Origin: Bacteroidota bacterium
Lineage (GTDB): Bacteria; Bacteroidota; Bacteroidia; Flavobacteriales; Weeksellaceae
NCBI GenBank assembly: GCA_023458535.1
Contig: JAEWYW010000046.1
Coordinates: forward strand, 1 to 64,000
DNA length: 64,000 bases
Reading direction: 5' to 3'
This document shows positions 8,319 to 17,602 of the stretch, one piece after another (positions within the stretch are counted from its first letter, which is position 1; the number at the start of each line of letters is the position of its first letter). The notes beneath the pieces were generated by a model. That model saw nothing but the letters and a program-made list of their open reading frames with translations. It searched no databases and had not been told where the DNA came from. A program made the position numbers and the translations under genes.

Positions 8319-9827
8319 TTATTTATTTTCTGCAAGCATTTTTTCTCCAGCTTCAATCGCTTCTTCAATAGAACCTTTCAAGTTGAAAGCTGCTTCTGGT
8401 AAATGATCCAATTCACCATCAATAATCATGTTAAATCCTTTGATGGTATTTTTAATATCTACCAATACTCCAGGAATACCTGTAAACTGCTCTGCTACGT
8501 GGAAAGGCTGAGATAAGAATCTTTGCACTTTTCTTGCACGGTAAACAGATAATTTATCTTCTTCAGAAAGTTCTTCCATACCTAGGATGGCGATGATATC
8601 CTGAAGTGCTTTATATCTTTGTAAGATTTCTTTTACTCTTTGTGCACAGTTGTAGTGCTCTTCCCCGATGATTTCTGGAGCTAAGATTCTAGAAGTAGAA
8701 GCCAAAGGATCTACCGCTGGATAAATACCCAAAGAAGCAATTTTTCTATCCAATACAGTTGTTGCATCTAAGTGGGCAAAGGTTGTAGCTGGAGCCGGGT
8801 CAGTTAAGTCATCCGCAGGTACGTAAACCGCCTGTACAGAAGTAATAGATCCGTTTTTAGTAGAAGTAATTCTCTCCTGCATCGCACCCATTTCAGATGC
8901 CAATGTTGGTTGGTAACCTACCGCAGATGGCATACGACCAAGAAGTGCAGACACCTCTGAACCAGCCTGTGTAAAACGGAAGATATTATCTACGAAGAAA
9001 AGTACATCTCTACCTTGTCCTGTTTCACCACCATCTCTATAATATTCAGCTAATGTAAGACCAGAAAGTGCAACTCTTGCTCTTGCTCCTGGTGGCTCGT
9101 TCATCTGTCCGAATACGAAAGCAGCTTTAGAATCTTTCATCAATTCTGTATCTACTTTAGAAAGATCCCATCCTCCATTTTCCATAGAGTGCATGAATTC
9201 TTCACCATATTTAATAATACCAGACTCTAACATCTCACGAAGAAGGTCATTCCCCTCTCTTGTTCTCTCTCCTACTCCTGCGAATACAGAAAGACCACCG
9301 TGTCCTTTAGCGATATTGTTAATTAATTCCTGAATAAGTACTGTTTTACCAACACCTGCACCACCAAACAAACCAATTTTACCACCTTTTGCATAAGGCT
9401 CAATAAGGTCGATTACTTTAATACCTGTGAATAAAACTTCAGATGAAGTCGACAATTGATCAAATTTTGGAGCTTCTCTGTGGATTGGTAAACCATTTTC
9501 TTTAGATAACTCACGTAATCCGTCAATAGCATCACCAACTACGTTAAACAATCTACCGTTTACTTCTTCACCAATTGGCATCGTAATTTGTCTTCCACTA
9601 CCTACAACTTCCTGACCTCTTTTAAGACCATCAGTAGCATCCATTGCGATACATCTTACTGTATCTTCACCAATGTGCTGTTCTACTTCTAGTACTACTT
9701 TCGCTCCGTTTGGATTACGAACCTCTAAAGCGTCATAAATATTTGGAAGTGCATCTACTTCTGCAAAAACTACGTCTATTACTGGACCAATAATTTGAGA
9801 AATTTTTCCTTTAATTTGGTTTGCCAT
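8319..9827 (-). CDS. atpD: F1Fo ATP synthase subunit beta
   Basis: The catalytic beta subunit of F1, which makes ATP from ADP and phosphate. At 502 residues it is somewhat longer than the ~460 of E. coli. Visible: the N-terminal barrel (GKISQIIGPVIDVVF), Walker A GGAGVGKTVL, the catalytic GVGERTREGNDL segment, Walker B DVLFFVDNIFRF, and the ALLGRMPSAVGYQPTLASEMG motif. Only atpD and atpC are here; the genes for the other subunits must lie elsewhere, a common arrangement in Bacteroidota. A consensus promoter lies 21 nt upstream of the start. Confidence 0.99.
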   Translation of the reverse strand: MANQIKGKISQIIGPVIDVVFAEVDALPNIYDALEVRNPNGAKVVLEVEQHIGEDTVRCIAMDATDGLKRGQEVVGSGRQITMPIGEEVNGRLFNVVGDAIDGLRELSKENGLPIHREAPKFDQLSTSSEVLFTGIKVIDLIEPYAKGGKIGLFGGAGVGKTVLIQELINNIAKGHGGLSVFAGVGERTREGNDLLREMLESGIIKYGEEFMHSMENGGWDLSKVDTELMKDSKAAFVFGQMNEPPGARARVALSGLTLAEYYRDGGETGQGRDVLFFVDNIFRFTQAGSEVSALLGRMPSAVGYQPTLASEMGAMQERITSTKNGSITSVQAVYVPADDLTDPAPATTFAHLDATTVLDRKIASLGIYPAVDPLASTSRILAPEIIGEEHYNCAQRVKEILQRYKALQDIIAILGMEELSEEDKLSVYRARKVQRFLSQPFHVAEQFTGIPGVLVDIKNTIKGFNMIIDGELDHLPEAAFNLKGSIEEAIEAGEKMLAENK

Positions 9828-9848
9828 TGCTTAATTTTTTCTTGTGTG

Positions 9849-9878
9849 CAAATATAGTGAAACTTCTATAACCTGCAA
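9849..9878 (-). promoter_or_regulatory. Consensus promoter of atpD-atpC
   Basis: On the minus strand TTG, 19 nt, then TATATTTG: a full match to the Bacteroidota TTG-N17-23-TAnnTTTG promoter, ending 21 nt before the atpD start codon. Confidence 0.7.
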
Positions 9879-10000
9879 TTGTGATAAAAAAGATTTTTAT
9901 CATGATTTTTTCCAGATTTTATAAAAATACTTAAATGACAAAATTTCATCTGTAAAATCCATCGTTTTGAAACTTTTACATCGAAATGAATTAGATTTTT

Positions 10001-10008
10001 TATCTTTG
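10001..10008 (+). promoter_or_regulatory. Putative -7 promoter element of ribF
   Basis: TATCTTTG matches TAnnTTTG and ends 20 nt before the TTG start codon of ribF. No TTG at standard -33 spacing. Confidence 0.45.
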
Positions 10009-10028
10009 CGCCTATCTAAAATAAAGTT

Positions 10029-10949
10029 TTGAAAATCTTCAAAAATTTCGACGAGTATTCTCCTAAAAAACCTCTCGCACTTTCATTAGGAATGTTTGAT
10101 GGTGTACATCTAGGGCACCAATATATTTTAAAGGAACTTACAAATAAAGGTCAAGAAAATGACTATGAAACTGCTGTTCTTACCTTTTGGCCACATCCGC
10201 GATTTGTTTTTAACCCTAATGAAGATTTAAAATTATTAAATACAATTGAAGAAAAAACCCAACTTATAGAAAAACTCGGGATTGACAATTTATTTCTGAA
10301 AGAGTTTGATGAAGATTTTAGAAATTTAACAGGCGAAGAATTTGTAAGGCAGATATTAATCGATCAACTTAAAGTAAAATATCTTGTGGTAGGCTACGAT
10401 CACTCTTTTGGCAAAAATAAAAGTGGAAATTTTCAGCTTTTGGAGACACTTTCTCAAGAGTTAGACTTTGAAGTTGAACAAATGGAGGCGATTAATATTC
10501 ACAACAAAACCATTAGTTCCACAAAAATAAGAACTGCACTACAAGAAGGAAAAATTATGGAGGCCAATGAAATGTTGGGTTACTATTATCCTATTTCAGG
10601 AAAAGTGGTACATGGAAAAAAAATTGGAAGAACCATAGGTTTTCCAACAGCGAATATCGAGTTTGATTCCATAAAATTACTTCCAAAAAAGGGTGCCTAT
10701 ATTGTTGAAGTGTTTATTGACAATCAATTCCACAAGGGCATGTTGAGCATTGGCACCAACCCAACGGTAAATGGTGAAAAACTCACAGTGGAAGTGTATA
10801 TTTTGAATTTTGCTGAAGACATCTACGGTAAAGACATCCATATTCGGTTCCGTGATTTCCTACATGAGGAAATAAAATTCGAAAACCTTGAAAAACTGAT
10901 TGAAAAATTGGAAGACGATAAGAAACGCACTGAACAATTTATCTACTAA
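10029..10949 (+). CDS. ribF: Bifunctional riboflavin kinase/FAD synthetase, TTG start
   Basis: RibF phosphorylates riboflavin to FMN and adenylates FMN to FAD. The 306-residue protein has an N-terminal nucleotidyltransferase domain (SLGMFDGVHLGHQYIL, with the HxGH-like GHQ) and ISSTKIRTALQEG, followed by the riboflavin kinase domain (GKVVHGKKIGRTIGFPTANIEF, GMLSIGTNPTVNG). The start codon is TTG: the conserved N-terminus MKIFKNFDEYSPKK begins there, no in-frame ATG occurs until the middle of the active-site motif, and a -7 element lies 20 nt upstream. It is divergent from atpD. Confidence 0.95.
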   Translation: MKIFKNFDEYSPKKPLALSLGMFDGVHLGHQYILKELTNKGQENDYETAVLTFWPHPRFVFNPNEDLKLLNTIEEKTQLIEKLGIDNLFLKEFDEDFRNLTGEEFVRQILIDQLKVKYLVVGYDHSFGKNKSGNFQLLETLSQELDFEVEQMEAINIHNKTISSTKIRTALQEGKIMEANEMLGYYYPISGKVVHGKKIGRTIGFPTANIEFDSIKLLPKKGAYIVEVFIDNQFHKGMLSIGTNPTVNGEKLTVEVYILNFAEDIYGKDIHIRFRDFLHEEIKFENLEKLIEKLEDDKKRTEQFIY

Positions 10950-10956
10950 TAAAAAT

Positions 10957-10985
10957 AAAAACCTCGACAAAATCGAGGTTTTTTT
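10957..10985. terminator. Bidirectional terminator between ribF and the T9SS cargo gene
   Basis: Perfect 11-bp stem AAAAACCTCGA/TCGAGGTTTTT with a 5-nt loop and a T run, between convergent genes. Confidence 0.85.
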
Positions 10986-11005
10986 ATTACTTGAATTGCT
11001 TGACT

Positions 11006-11932
11006 TTATTTCTTGATAAATTTCTTGATGAGTTCAGTTTTGTCTGTTTTTACTTTAATCATATAATTTCCTGCGGAAAGATCTGATACATTAATGGAAT
11101 TAGCCTTGGGATTTTCTACATTTTTCACTAAACCTCCTCTTGCATCAATAACAGATACAGATTTTACATTTTCTTTTGTGGTAAAATACAATTCATTAAC
11201 CACTGGATTTGGGTAAATATTAATTTCATCTTTCTCGGAAACTTCATTCGTTGATAGGCTTCCAGGTATAATGTTGGTTAGTTTTATATTGTCAATATTA
11301 AATCCTGCATTATAGTAAGAGAAAACAAAATCTAAATTACCAATGTTTTTATAAGCACCTAAAGTCCCAGTACCAATTGAAACATTATCAATAAAATATT
11401 CAAACGTATTGGTTGTTCTGTTTGATCTAAATTTCACATTATGCCACGATCCAGTAGATAAATTCCCTGCCTTGGTATCATTGTTAGTCATCCCAGAAAA
11501 ACTCCCTGAGCCAATACTCATATAACAGGTAAATGCATCTTGATCACTATAATCTGGAGTACCAGTATTATGGACAAAAACAGTCATACTATTTCCAAAT
11601 TCGGTATTAATATCAAATGAAACCTCAATATCGCCAGTGGTATTGTAACTGCTTAAAACACTTTTATTGATAGATGTAAAATCTGTTGTAGCAAAACCTG
11701 AAGGTGAGACTCTTAAAGAATTACTGCCCACAGTTGCTGCTGTGGAAACCACAGTTGGTAATTGAATCGAATATGTTGCACCAACAAGGTTAGCAACTGT
11801 CCAACCTTTCTGTCCGTTAATACTACTCATTGTGTATCCTTCGCTTGTTTCGAAAGAGATGGTTTGAGTTTGCGCATTTACTAATCCTGATGATAGAACT
11901 GCAGATGCCGCCAAAAGAAATAATTTTTTCAT
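11006..11932 (-). CDS. Secreted protein with T9SS type A C-terminal sorting domain
   Basis: A 308-residue exported protein. The signal peptide (MKKLFLLAASAVLSSGLVNA) is followed by a ~200-residue beta-rich domain beginning TISFETSEGYTMSSINGQKGW and ending FNIDNIKLTNI, which resembles lectin-like jelly-roll folds (inference). The C-terminal ~75 residues are a type A sorting domain: INIYPNPVVNELYF, then SVIDARG, INVSDLSAGNYMIKV and a basic end LIKKFIKK. Such proteins cross the outer membrane through the T9SS and are attached to the surface or released. A diverged paralog lies just upstream (12182-13117). No enzymatic motif seen. Confidence 0.85.
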   Translation of the reverse strand: MKKLFLLAASAVLSSGLVNAQTQTISFETSEGYTMSSINGQKGWTVANLVGATYSIQLPTVVSTAATVGSNSLRVSPSGFATTDFTSINKSVLSSYNTTGDIEVSFDINTEFGNSMTVFVHNTGTPDYSDQDAFTCYMSIGSGSFSGMTNNDTKAGNLSTGSWHNVKFRSNRTTNTFEYFIDNVSIGTGTLGAYKNIGNLDFVFSYYNAGFNIDNIKLTNIIPGSLSTNEVSEKDEINIYPNPVVNELYFTTKENVKSVSVIDARGGLVKNVENPKANSINVSDLSAGNYMIKVKTDKTELIKKFIKK

Positions 11933-12121
11933 GAATATAATTTAAAATTTGTTATGGGTTAAAAATACTAACATACGTTCGTTAAATAAAACACATATTT
12001 CATATTTTGTAGCAAATAGTAAATATTTAACATTATTGCATTTAAATAATAAACAAATTTTTAATAAAAAATTAAATCACATGAATTTTATACATTATTA
12101 CAGTATTCAATTACCAAACAA

Positions 12122-12157
12122 AAAAACAAAAAAAAGACCACCTGAATTCAGATGGCC
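12122..12157 (-). terminator. Terminator after the interrupted T9SS cargo gene
   Basis: On the minus strand GGCCATCTGAATTCAGGTGGTC forms a compact stem with one G-T pair, followed by a long T run. The rest of 11933-12181 is AT-rich and shows no gene; the + strand frame at 11949-12161 is considered spurious. Confidence 0.7.
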
Positions 12158-12181
12158 ATAATAGGTTAGAAATCTTCGATC

Positions 12182-13117
12182 TTATTTCTTGATAATCTTT
12201 TTAGTAAACTCAGAATTTTTAGTTGTAATTTTCAGTAAATAATTTCCTGTTGCAATATTTGAAACATCTACTGATGAGGATTTAATCATACCAAAATCAC
12301 GTACTATAGCTCCCTTCGCATCATACAGAACCACAGATTGTAGATCTTTCACAGATTTCAAGTTAATTTTATCTACAACAGGGTTTGGATAGACTTGCAC
12401 ATCATCTTTAGTTGTAGTTTCAGAAGTAGCGAGAAGACCTGTGATATTTGTAATTTAAATATTATCAAAATAAACATTTGTTCCTTGATTGGTAAAGTCT
12501 AAAGCCAAAGCCTTGGGAAAATCTGGTCCTAATGTGGCGTTTGGACTGCTTATCAGATTATTATCTAAATAAAAACTAAGCGTGTTAGTAGACTGTTTAA
12601 AAAGTATTTTGAACGTATGAAATTGATTATCTATCACTTGTGGATTTGCTGCAGCATTTGTTACATCATTTACTTGATCATAAACATTAATTTTACCATT
12701 ATAATTAAACGTGATGCCCGCCATTGTGTCGCCTAGACCTCCCGTTGCAAGCTTTAGAAAATTAATATACCCATATCCTCCACCCTTTTCGAAAAGGACG
12801 TCCATAGATATCTCAACATCGCTATAGTTAGTAAATGTTGAAATATCCTTTTTAAGTTCCACATAAGCCATACCTGAATTGTCATGAACAAGCGCTAAGC
12901 TTTTAGTTCCATCGGTAAATTTAGAGGTGGTAATTTGTACATTACTTAAATCATAATTACCAAATATAAGACCTGCAGTCCAACCGCCTTGACTTCCTAA
13001 TGAACCAACACTGTATCCTTCAGAAGTTTCAAAAGAAATTTTTTGAGTTTGTGAGAATAATGTAGAGGAAATACTTAAGCACATAATTGCCAGTACAGAA
13101 CATAATTTTGCTTTCAT
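12182..13117 (-). pseudogene. T9SS type A cargo protein gene interrupted by an in-frame TAA
   Basis: Read through, this is a 311-codon paralog of the neighbouring cargo gene: signal peptide, QKISFETSEGYSVGSLGSQGGW, a beta-rich domain, then DVQVYPNPVVDKINLKS and the type A sorting domain ending FTKKIIKK. A single TAA at 12455-12457 (codon 221) stops the frame. Frame and sequence continue unchanged on both sides. Alignment with the intact copy pairs DNIKLTNI with DNI-stop-ITNI, so the stop stands where the intact copy has Lys (AAA to TAA would be one change). The truncated product (220 residues) keeps its signal peptide but loses the sorting domain, so it would not leave through the T9SS. A sequencing error or readthrough is not excluded. 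Confidence 0.85.
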
Positions 13118-13466
13118 AAAATATTAATTTAAATTTTGAAATAGCGATATATAAACAACTAAACAAATTACAAAATAATTAATGAATTTTGATTAAAATA
13201 AAATATAATAACATATATTTAGTTAATTTCTTAAACATTATATATTAATTATAGACTTTAATACGAATTATTATCAAATTACATTCAATTAACTTAAAAA
13301 TAAAGAATACTCAATTTTTTAATACAATAAAGAATAGAAAAGCTTTTTTTTAATAATATTGATAAATCAATCATCAATTATTCAGATAGCATTTTATGCC
13401 ATGTAGACCACAAAAAAAATCCCTACCAAGTTAGGAAGGGATTATTTGTTTTATTGTATGTTTAAA
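13118..13466. other. AT-rich intergenic region
   Basis: About 350 bases without a gene. It holds the upstream region of the interrupted cargo gene on the right-hand side of its start, a very AT-rich stretch (about 13140-13380) with no clear promoter match or repeat, and the dacB terminator at 13412-13443. No ORF or RNA gene was recognised. Confidence 0.6.
13412..13443 (-). terminator. Terminator of dacB
   Basis: On the minus strand ATCCCTTCC and GGTAGGGAT form a 9-bp stem (one mismatch) with a 6-nt loop, followed by eight T. Confidence 0.75.
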
Positions 13467-14936
13467 TTACAACTCTAATACCGGCTGTAGAATTCGTTCC
13501 ATCTTATTTTTTACTTGAGCAACAGAACCGTTATAATTATTCACCATTAGCGAGAATGCTAAAGTTTTTCCAGAATTGGTCTTTAGATAACCTGCCAAAG
13601 TCTTCACCCTGTTTAATGTTCCCGTTTTAGCGAAAACCTGCCCGTTACCATTCATCGTAAACATGGATTTTAAAGTTCCAGACTGACCACCGATTGGAAG
13701 GGAATCAAAATAAGACCTGTAATACTTTTCAGCCATCAAGCTGCTTAAAAATTTCACCTGCGAAATTGGAGTTACTTTATTACCTCTCGAAAGTCCGCTT
13801 CCATCAGCATAATTCAGTCCATCCAGATCAAAAGATGATTCGCGAAGATGATTTACAACAACCATTCTACCGCTCTCAGCGGTCTGATCACCATATTTAT
13901 GAAAACCTACAGTCTTCAAAAATGCTTCAGCTAATGAATTATCACTTCTCTGATTGATGTAATACATGATATCTGATAACGTTGGTGACTTATATACAGA
14001 TATTGTTTTTCTTTTTTCTGGTTCAGCATCCGCTAATTTCGAAACCACCTTCCCCGATACCAAAATTCCTGTTTTTGCTAAACTTGCTTTTAAGTTGTTG
14101 GCTAAAAAAGCTGGGGCATCTGGTACCTTCGTAGTAAGTGGTGCAGCCTGATACTGATCTGCATATACCACTTGTTTTGCGTAAGGTGATACATATATAA
14201 ACTTCTTATCTAAGGAAGATACATCTAGCTTTTTATTTTTAGTAAAGAGCTTTTCGTTCGCAGGATTAATTTCTCTTGTTGAGCCAGCCGGTAAATAATA
14301 ATTGTTCATTTCTGTCCAAACAATATTCTCTGGTAACATGGCAATATTTCCCTTAAACAGAGCTGTTTGAATAATGATATCACCATTCACTTTCTTAATA
14401 CCAGCATCCGAAACGCTGTTCATAAAACCATATACAATATCTCTATAAGACGTTGCACCAGCTTTGTTGGTCCCTAAAGAAGGATCACCGCTACCTATAA
14501 TATATAGGTTACCATTCAAAACACCATCAGCATCAACACTCCCAGAATACTCCAGTTGAGTATTCCATCTAAACTTTTCACCTAGCATGTTTACAGCTGT
14601 ATCTGTCGTTAAAAGCTTAGTAGTAGAAGCAGGGATTAAAGGAAGGTTTTCATTATATGATGAAATAACCTTTTTTGTTTTCGGATCATACACTACAAAA
14701 CCCCATGTAGCATTTTTAAGAACCGGATCGGCAGCCATGGCGTTTAGATTAACATCAATCATTTCCTTTGGAGAAAGCATCATCTTCTCAGTAGTGTTCG
14801 CAACATGCGATGGTAGATTTGGCTTTTGGCTATCTATCATTGCAGAATACATTACCGTGGAAGGAGTGGTTTGGGCAAAAAGAAAAATTGCTGAAAAAAA
14901 TGAAATTCCCGAAATATATTTCTTTAAATTAATCAT
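13467..14936 (-). CDS. dacB: D-alanyl-D-alanine carboxypeptidase/endopeptidase (PBP4, class C low-molecular-mass PBP)
   Basis: A periplasmic serine peptidase that trims or cleaves peptidoglycan cross-links. A 489-residue protein with a signal peptide (FFSAIFLFAQ). The three penicillin-binding motifs are present: SxxK as ASTTKLL with Ser 104 and Lys 107, SxN as RSDNSLAEAF, and KTG in FAKTGTLNRVKTLAGY. The long segment between SxxK and SxN is the insertion that marks the PBP4/DacB family. It is a single gene with its own terminator; a 147-nt gap separates it from priA. Confidence 0.95.
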   Translation of the reverse strand: MINLKKYISGISFFSAIFLFAQTTPSTVMYSAMIDSQKPNLPSHVANTTEKMMLSPKEMIDVNLNAMAADPVLKNATWGFVVYDPKTKKVISSYNENLPLIPASTTKLLTTDTAVNMLGEKFRWNTQLEYSGSVDADGVLNGNLYIIGSGDPSLGTNKAGATSYRDIVYGFMNSVSDAGIKKVNGDIIIQTALFKGNIAMLPENIVWTEMNNYYLPAGSTREINPANEKLFTKNKKLDVSSLDKKFIYVSPYAKQVVYADQYQAAPLTTKVPDAPAFLANNLKASLAKTGILVSGKVVSKLADAEPEKRKTISVYKSPTLSDIMYYINQRSDNSLAEAFLKTVGFHKYGDQTAESGRMVVVNHLRESSFDLDGLNYADGSGLSRGNKVTPISQVKFLSSLMAEKYYRSYFDSLPIGGQSGTLKSMFTMNGNGQVFAKTGTLNRVKTLAGYLKTNSGKTLAFSLMVNNYNGSVAQVKNKMERILQPVLEL

Positions 14937-15083
14937 CTAATTTTATTTTATATGATTGAAAAATAGCGAGATAGTTAAATCTCCAGATATTCATACTCAA
15001 TCACAAACGTTCAAAATTAAAAATTATTATTTACCCTAGAACAGTTATCGGCTATAAAACACCATAAACTTTGTTAAAAATAG

Positions 15084-17531
15084 TTAAAAATCGACAAACA
15101 TGTTTTTTTTGATGGATTTATATGCTGAAACTTCTACAAATTCTTCAAAGCTTTTGCGAATATATTGCTTGTATTCCAAGTAGTTTTTGCCACGCGGTAA
15201 TTTTAACAGTATTTGAAATTGATACATATTGTTTAAACGGGCTATGGGTGAAGGTTCTGGACCTAAGATACATTCTTCTGGAAGATATTTTCTGAGGATG
15301 GAACCCAGGAATTGCGATGCACGGTTCACTTTATCTTCTCTACGGTGTTTAAATTCAATCATTATTAATTTCGTAAAAGGCGGATAATGAAAATTCTTTC
15401 GCTCGGAGAGAAAATATTCGTAAATCCCCTTTACATCTTCTTTTTGAATGAGTTCAAAAACAGGATTTTGAGGATTGTAGGTTTGTATCAATACTTTACC
15501 ATGTCCGGAAACTCTTCCCGCACGCCCAGAAACCTGCGTCATCAACTGATAGGCTTTTTCCTCAGCACGGAAATCCTGCACATATATCAACGAATCTGCT
15601 CGCGGAATCGCCACCAACTCAATATGATCAAAATCCAAACCTTTGGAAATCATCTGTGTCCCCACAATGATGTCTGTTTCGCGGTCTTCTATTTTCTCGT
15701 ATAATTTTTCGTATGCAAACTTCTTACGCATAGAGTCCACATCCATCCTGTCGACTTCTGCATCAGGAAATAGCTTTTGTAATTCTTCGTGAATCTGTTC
15801 AACGCCAACACCTCTTTCATTCAGATTTTCAGAATGACATTTCGGACAAATTTTAGGCTTCGAAGCTCTCTGACCGCAGTAATGGCATTTCATTTCATTG
15901 GAGTATTTGTGATAGGTCATCACCACATCGCAGTTCGAACAGTAATTAACATAACCACAAGATTCACATTCTACAACATTGGCGTAACCACGGCGGTTAT
16001 GAAGTACGATGGTTTGGTTTTTATCCTCCACATTTTTCCTGATATTCTCCAACAAATGAAAAGAAAAATCACCTGAAACATTTTTTGAATCCTGAGCGTC
16101 TTTAAAATTGATGAGTTCAAATTTTGGCAAGTCCACATTTCCAAATCTTTCACCCAAAAAAACATAACGCAACTTATCTTTCTGAGCCGCAAAATAACTT
16201 TCCACAGATGGCGTTGCCGATCCTAAAATAACATTCGCATTATATTTTTGACCTAAAATCTGAGCCGCATCTTTAGCATTAAAAAACGGTGAAACTTCCC
16301 GTGGTCGGTACGCGGCATCATGCTCCTCGTCAACAATTACCAAACCTAAATTCTGGTAGGGTAGAAACAATGCATTTCGGGTTCCAATAACGATTTTCAG
16401 GTCGTTATTTTTTACTTTTCGCCAGACTTCTACCCTTTCAAAATCAGTGAGTTTTTGATGATAAAAGCCTAAAGCATTGCCGTATTTTTTTTCGAGGCGC
16501 TGCGTAATTTGTTTGGTTAAAGCAATTTCCGGAAGTAAAAACAGAACTTTCCTTCCTTCGTTAACGCATTCTTCTATTTTTTCCAAATAAATATGTGTTT
16601 TCCCTGAGGAAGTTACGCCGTGTAAAAGCACATTTTTATTTTCGCCGAAAGCGTCATCCACCAAGGTTTTGGCTTGTTTTTGTGCATCGGTTAACACTTC
16701 CAATTCTTCTGTTTCACCTTCGAAGCTTTGTAATCGGTCTTTTTGTAGAAAATATTCTTCCACCCAATTTTTATCAATCAAAGATTTGATGTGCGAGTGG
16801 GCGAAAAGCCCATCTTCAAACAAGTCTGATTTTTTGATTGGGGAATCGGGATTTTCGGTTTGCTTTTCTAAAATAATTAAAAACAAATCCTTTTGTTTGG
16901 GAGCTCTTTTCAGTTGCCCCAGAATCTCGGTAAGCTGATAATTTTGTAGTATCTCATCTTTAATTCTGACATACGCCACCTCTTTTGCGCGGTATTTTTC
17001 CGCAACCTGCTCATCAATTTCGATGTATTGTAAATCAATTAAAGAATTGATGGTTTTAATAATATCCTTTTTGGGGATAAACGCTTCAATATCCGTTAAA
17101 TTAATCAATTGACGGACTTCCAGAGCTTGGATAAGGTACATTTCGTTCACATCCAAATTCTGAAAATCTATCACTGCATTGGGTTTCAATTTTAAATAGG
17201 TTTCACTTTCCAATTTTAAAGAAGATGGAAACGCAAAACGGTAAATTTCGCCCAAGTTACACAGATAATAGTCTGCAAGCCACGTCCAAAACTGAATCTG
17301 CTGAATCGGTAAAATCGGTTGCTGATCGAGAATATTAATAATATCTTTCGGAACAAAAGTTTCAGGTTCATTTTGATGCAAATCCCAAACAATGCCCGTA
17401 TAAATTTTCTTACCACCGAACTGCACTAAAACACGCATTCCAAGCTGTATGTCATTCAATAATTCATCAGGAACTTTGTATGTGAAAGTACCTTCTAAAT
17501 TGAGCGGTAAAATAATCTGGGCGTAATGCAA
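15084..17531 (-). CDS. priA: Primosomal replication protein N' (PriA helicase)
   Basis: PriA restarts stalled replication forks by loading the replicative helicase. The 815-residue protein starts at MHYAQIILPLNLEGTFTYKVP, the 3'-DNA-binding domain. Helicase motifs follow: Walker A GVTSSGKTHIYL, motif II DEEHD, GSATPSVES and the C-terminal helicase lobe QMISKGLDFDHIELV with QVSGRAGR. Between the lobes lies the zinc-binding region with eight cysteines arranged as CESCG, CSNC, CHYCG and CPKC. All motifs appear intact. Confidence 0.98.
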   Translation of the reverse strand: MHYAQIILPLNLEGTFTYKVPDELLNDIQLGMRVLVQFGGKKIYTGIVWDLHQNEPETFVPKDIINILDQQPILPIQQIQFWTWLADYYLCNLGEIYRFAFPSSLKLESETYLKLKPNAVIDFQNLDVNEMYLIQALEVRQLINLTDIEAFIPKKDIIKTINSLIDLQYIEIDEQVAEKYRAKEVAYVRIKDEILQNYQLTEILGQLKRAPKQKDLFLIILEKQTENPDSPIKKSDLFEDGLFAHSHIKSLIDKNWVEEYFLQKDRLQSFEGETEELEVLTDAQKQAKTLVDDAFGENKNVLLHGVTSSGKTHIYLEKIEECVNEGRKVLFLLPEIALTKQITQRLEKKYGNALGFYHQKLTDFERVEVWRKVKNNDLKIVIGTRNALFLPYQNLGLVIVDEEHDAAYRPREVSPFFNAKDAAQILGQKYNANVILGSATPSVESYFAAQKDKLRYVFLGERFGNVDLPKFELINFKDAQDSKNVSGDFSFHLLENIRKNVEDKNQTIVLHNRRGYANVVECESCGYVNYCSNCDVVMTYHKYSNEMKCHYCGQRASKPKICPKCHSENLNERGVGVEQIHEELQKLFPDAEVDRMDVDSMRKKFAYEKLYEKIEDRETDIIVGTQMISKGLDFDHIELVAIPRADSLIYVQDFRAEEKAYQLMTQVSGRAGRVSGHGKVLIQTYNPQNPVFELIQKEDVKGIYEYFLSERKNFHYPPFTKLIMIEFKHRREDKVNRASQFLGSILRKYLPEECILGPEPSPIARLNNMYQFQILLKLPRGKNYLEYKQYIRKSFEEFVEVSAYKSIKKNMFVDF

Positions 17532-17602
17532 AATCTGAAATAAAGGGTAAAGTTAAATTTTTCCGGCCTGAAGTGCAATTTTTAGCTTTTTAAAACCAAA
17601 AA

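Noticed and set aside
11949..12161. A 70-codon + strand frame between the two T9SS cargo genes
   Set aside because: Low-complexity, Lys/Asn-rich, covers a minus-strand terminator and has no recognisable family; judged spurious.
12182..12400. A separate small gene starting with GTG and encoding only a T9SS sorting domain
   Set aside because: It is in the same frame as the upstream cargo gene and continues its sequence; it is the cut-off C-terminus, not a gene.
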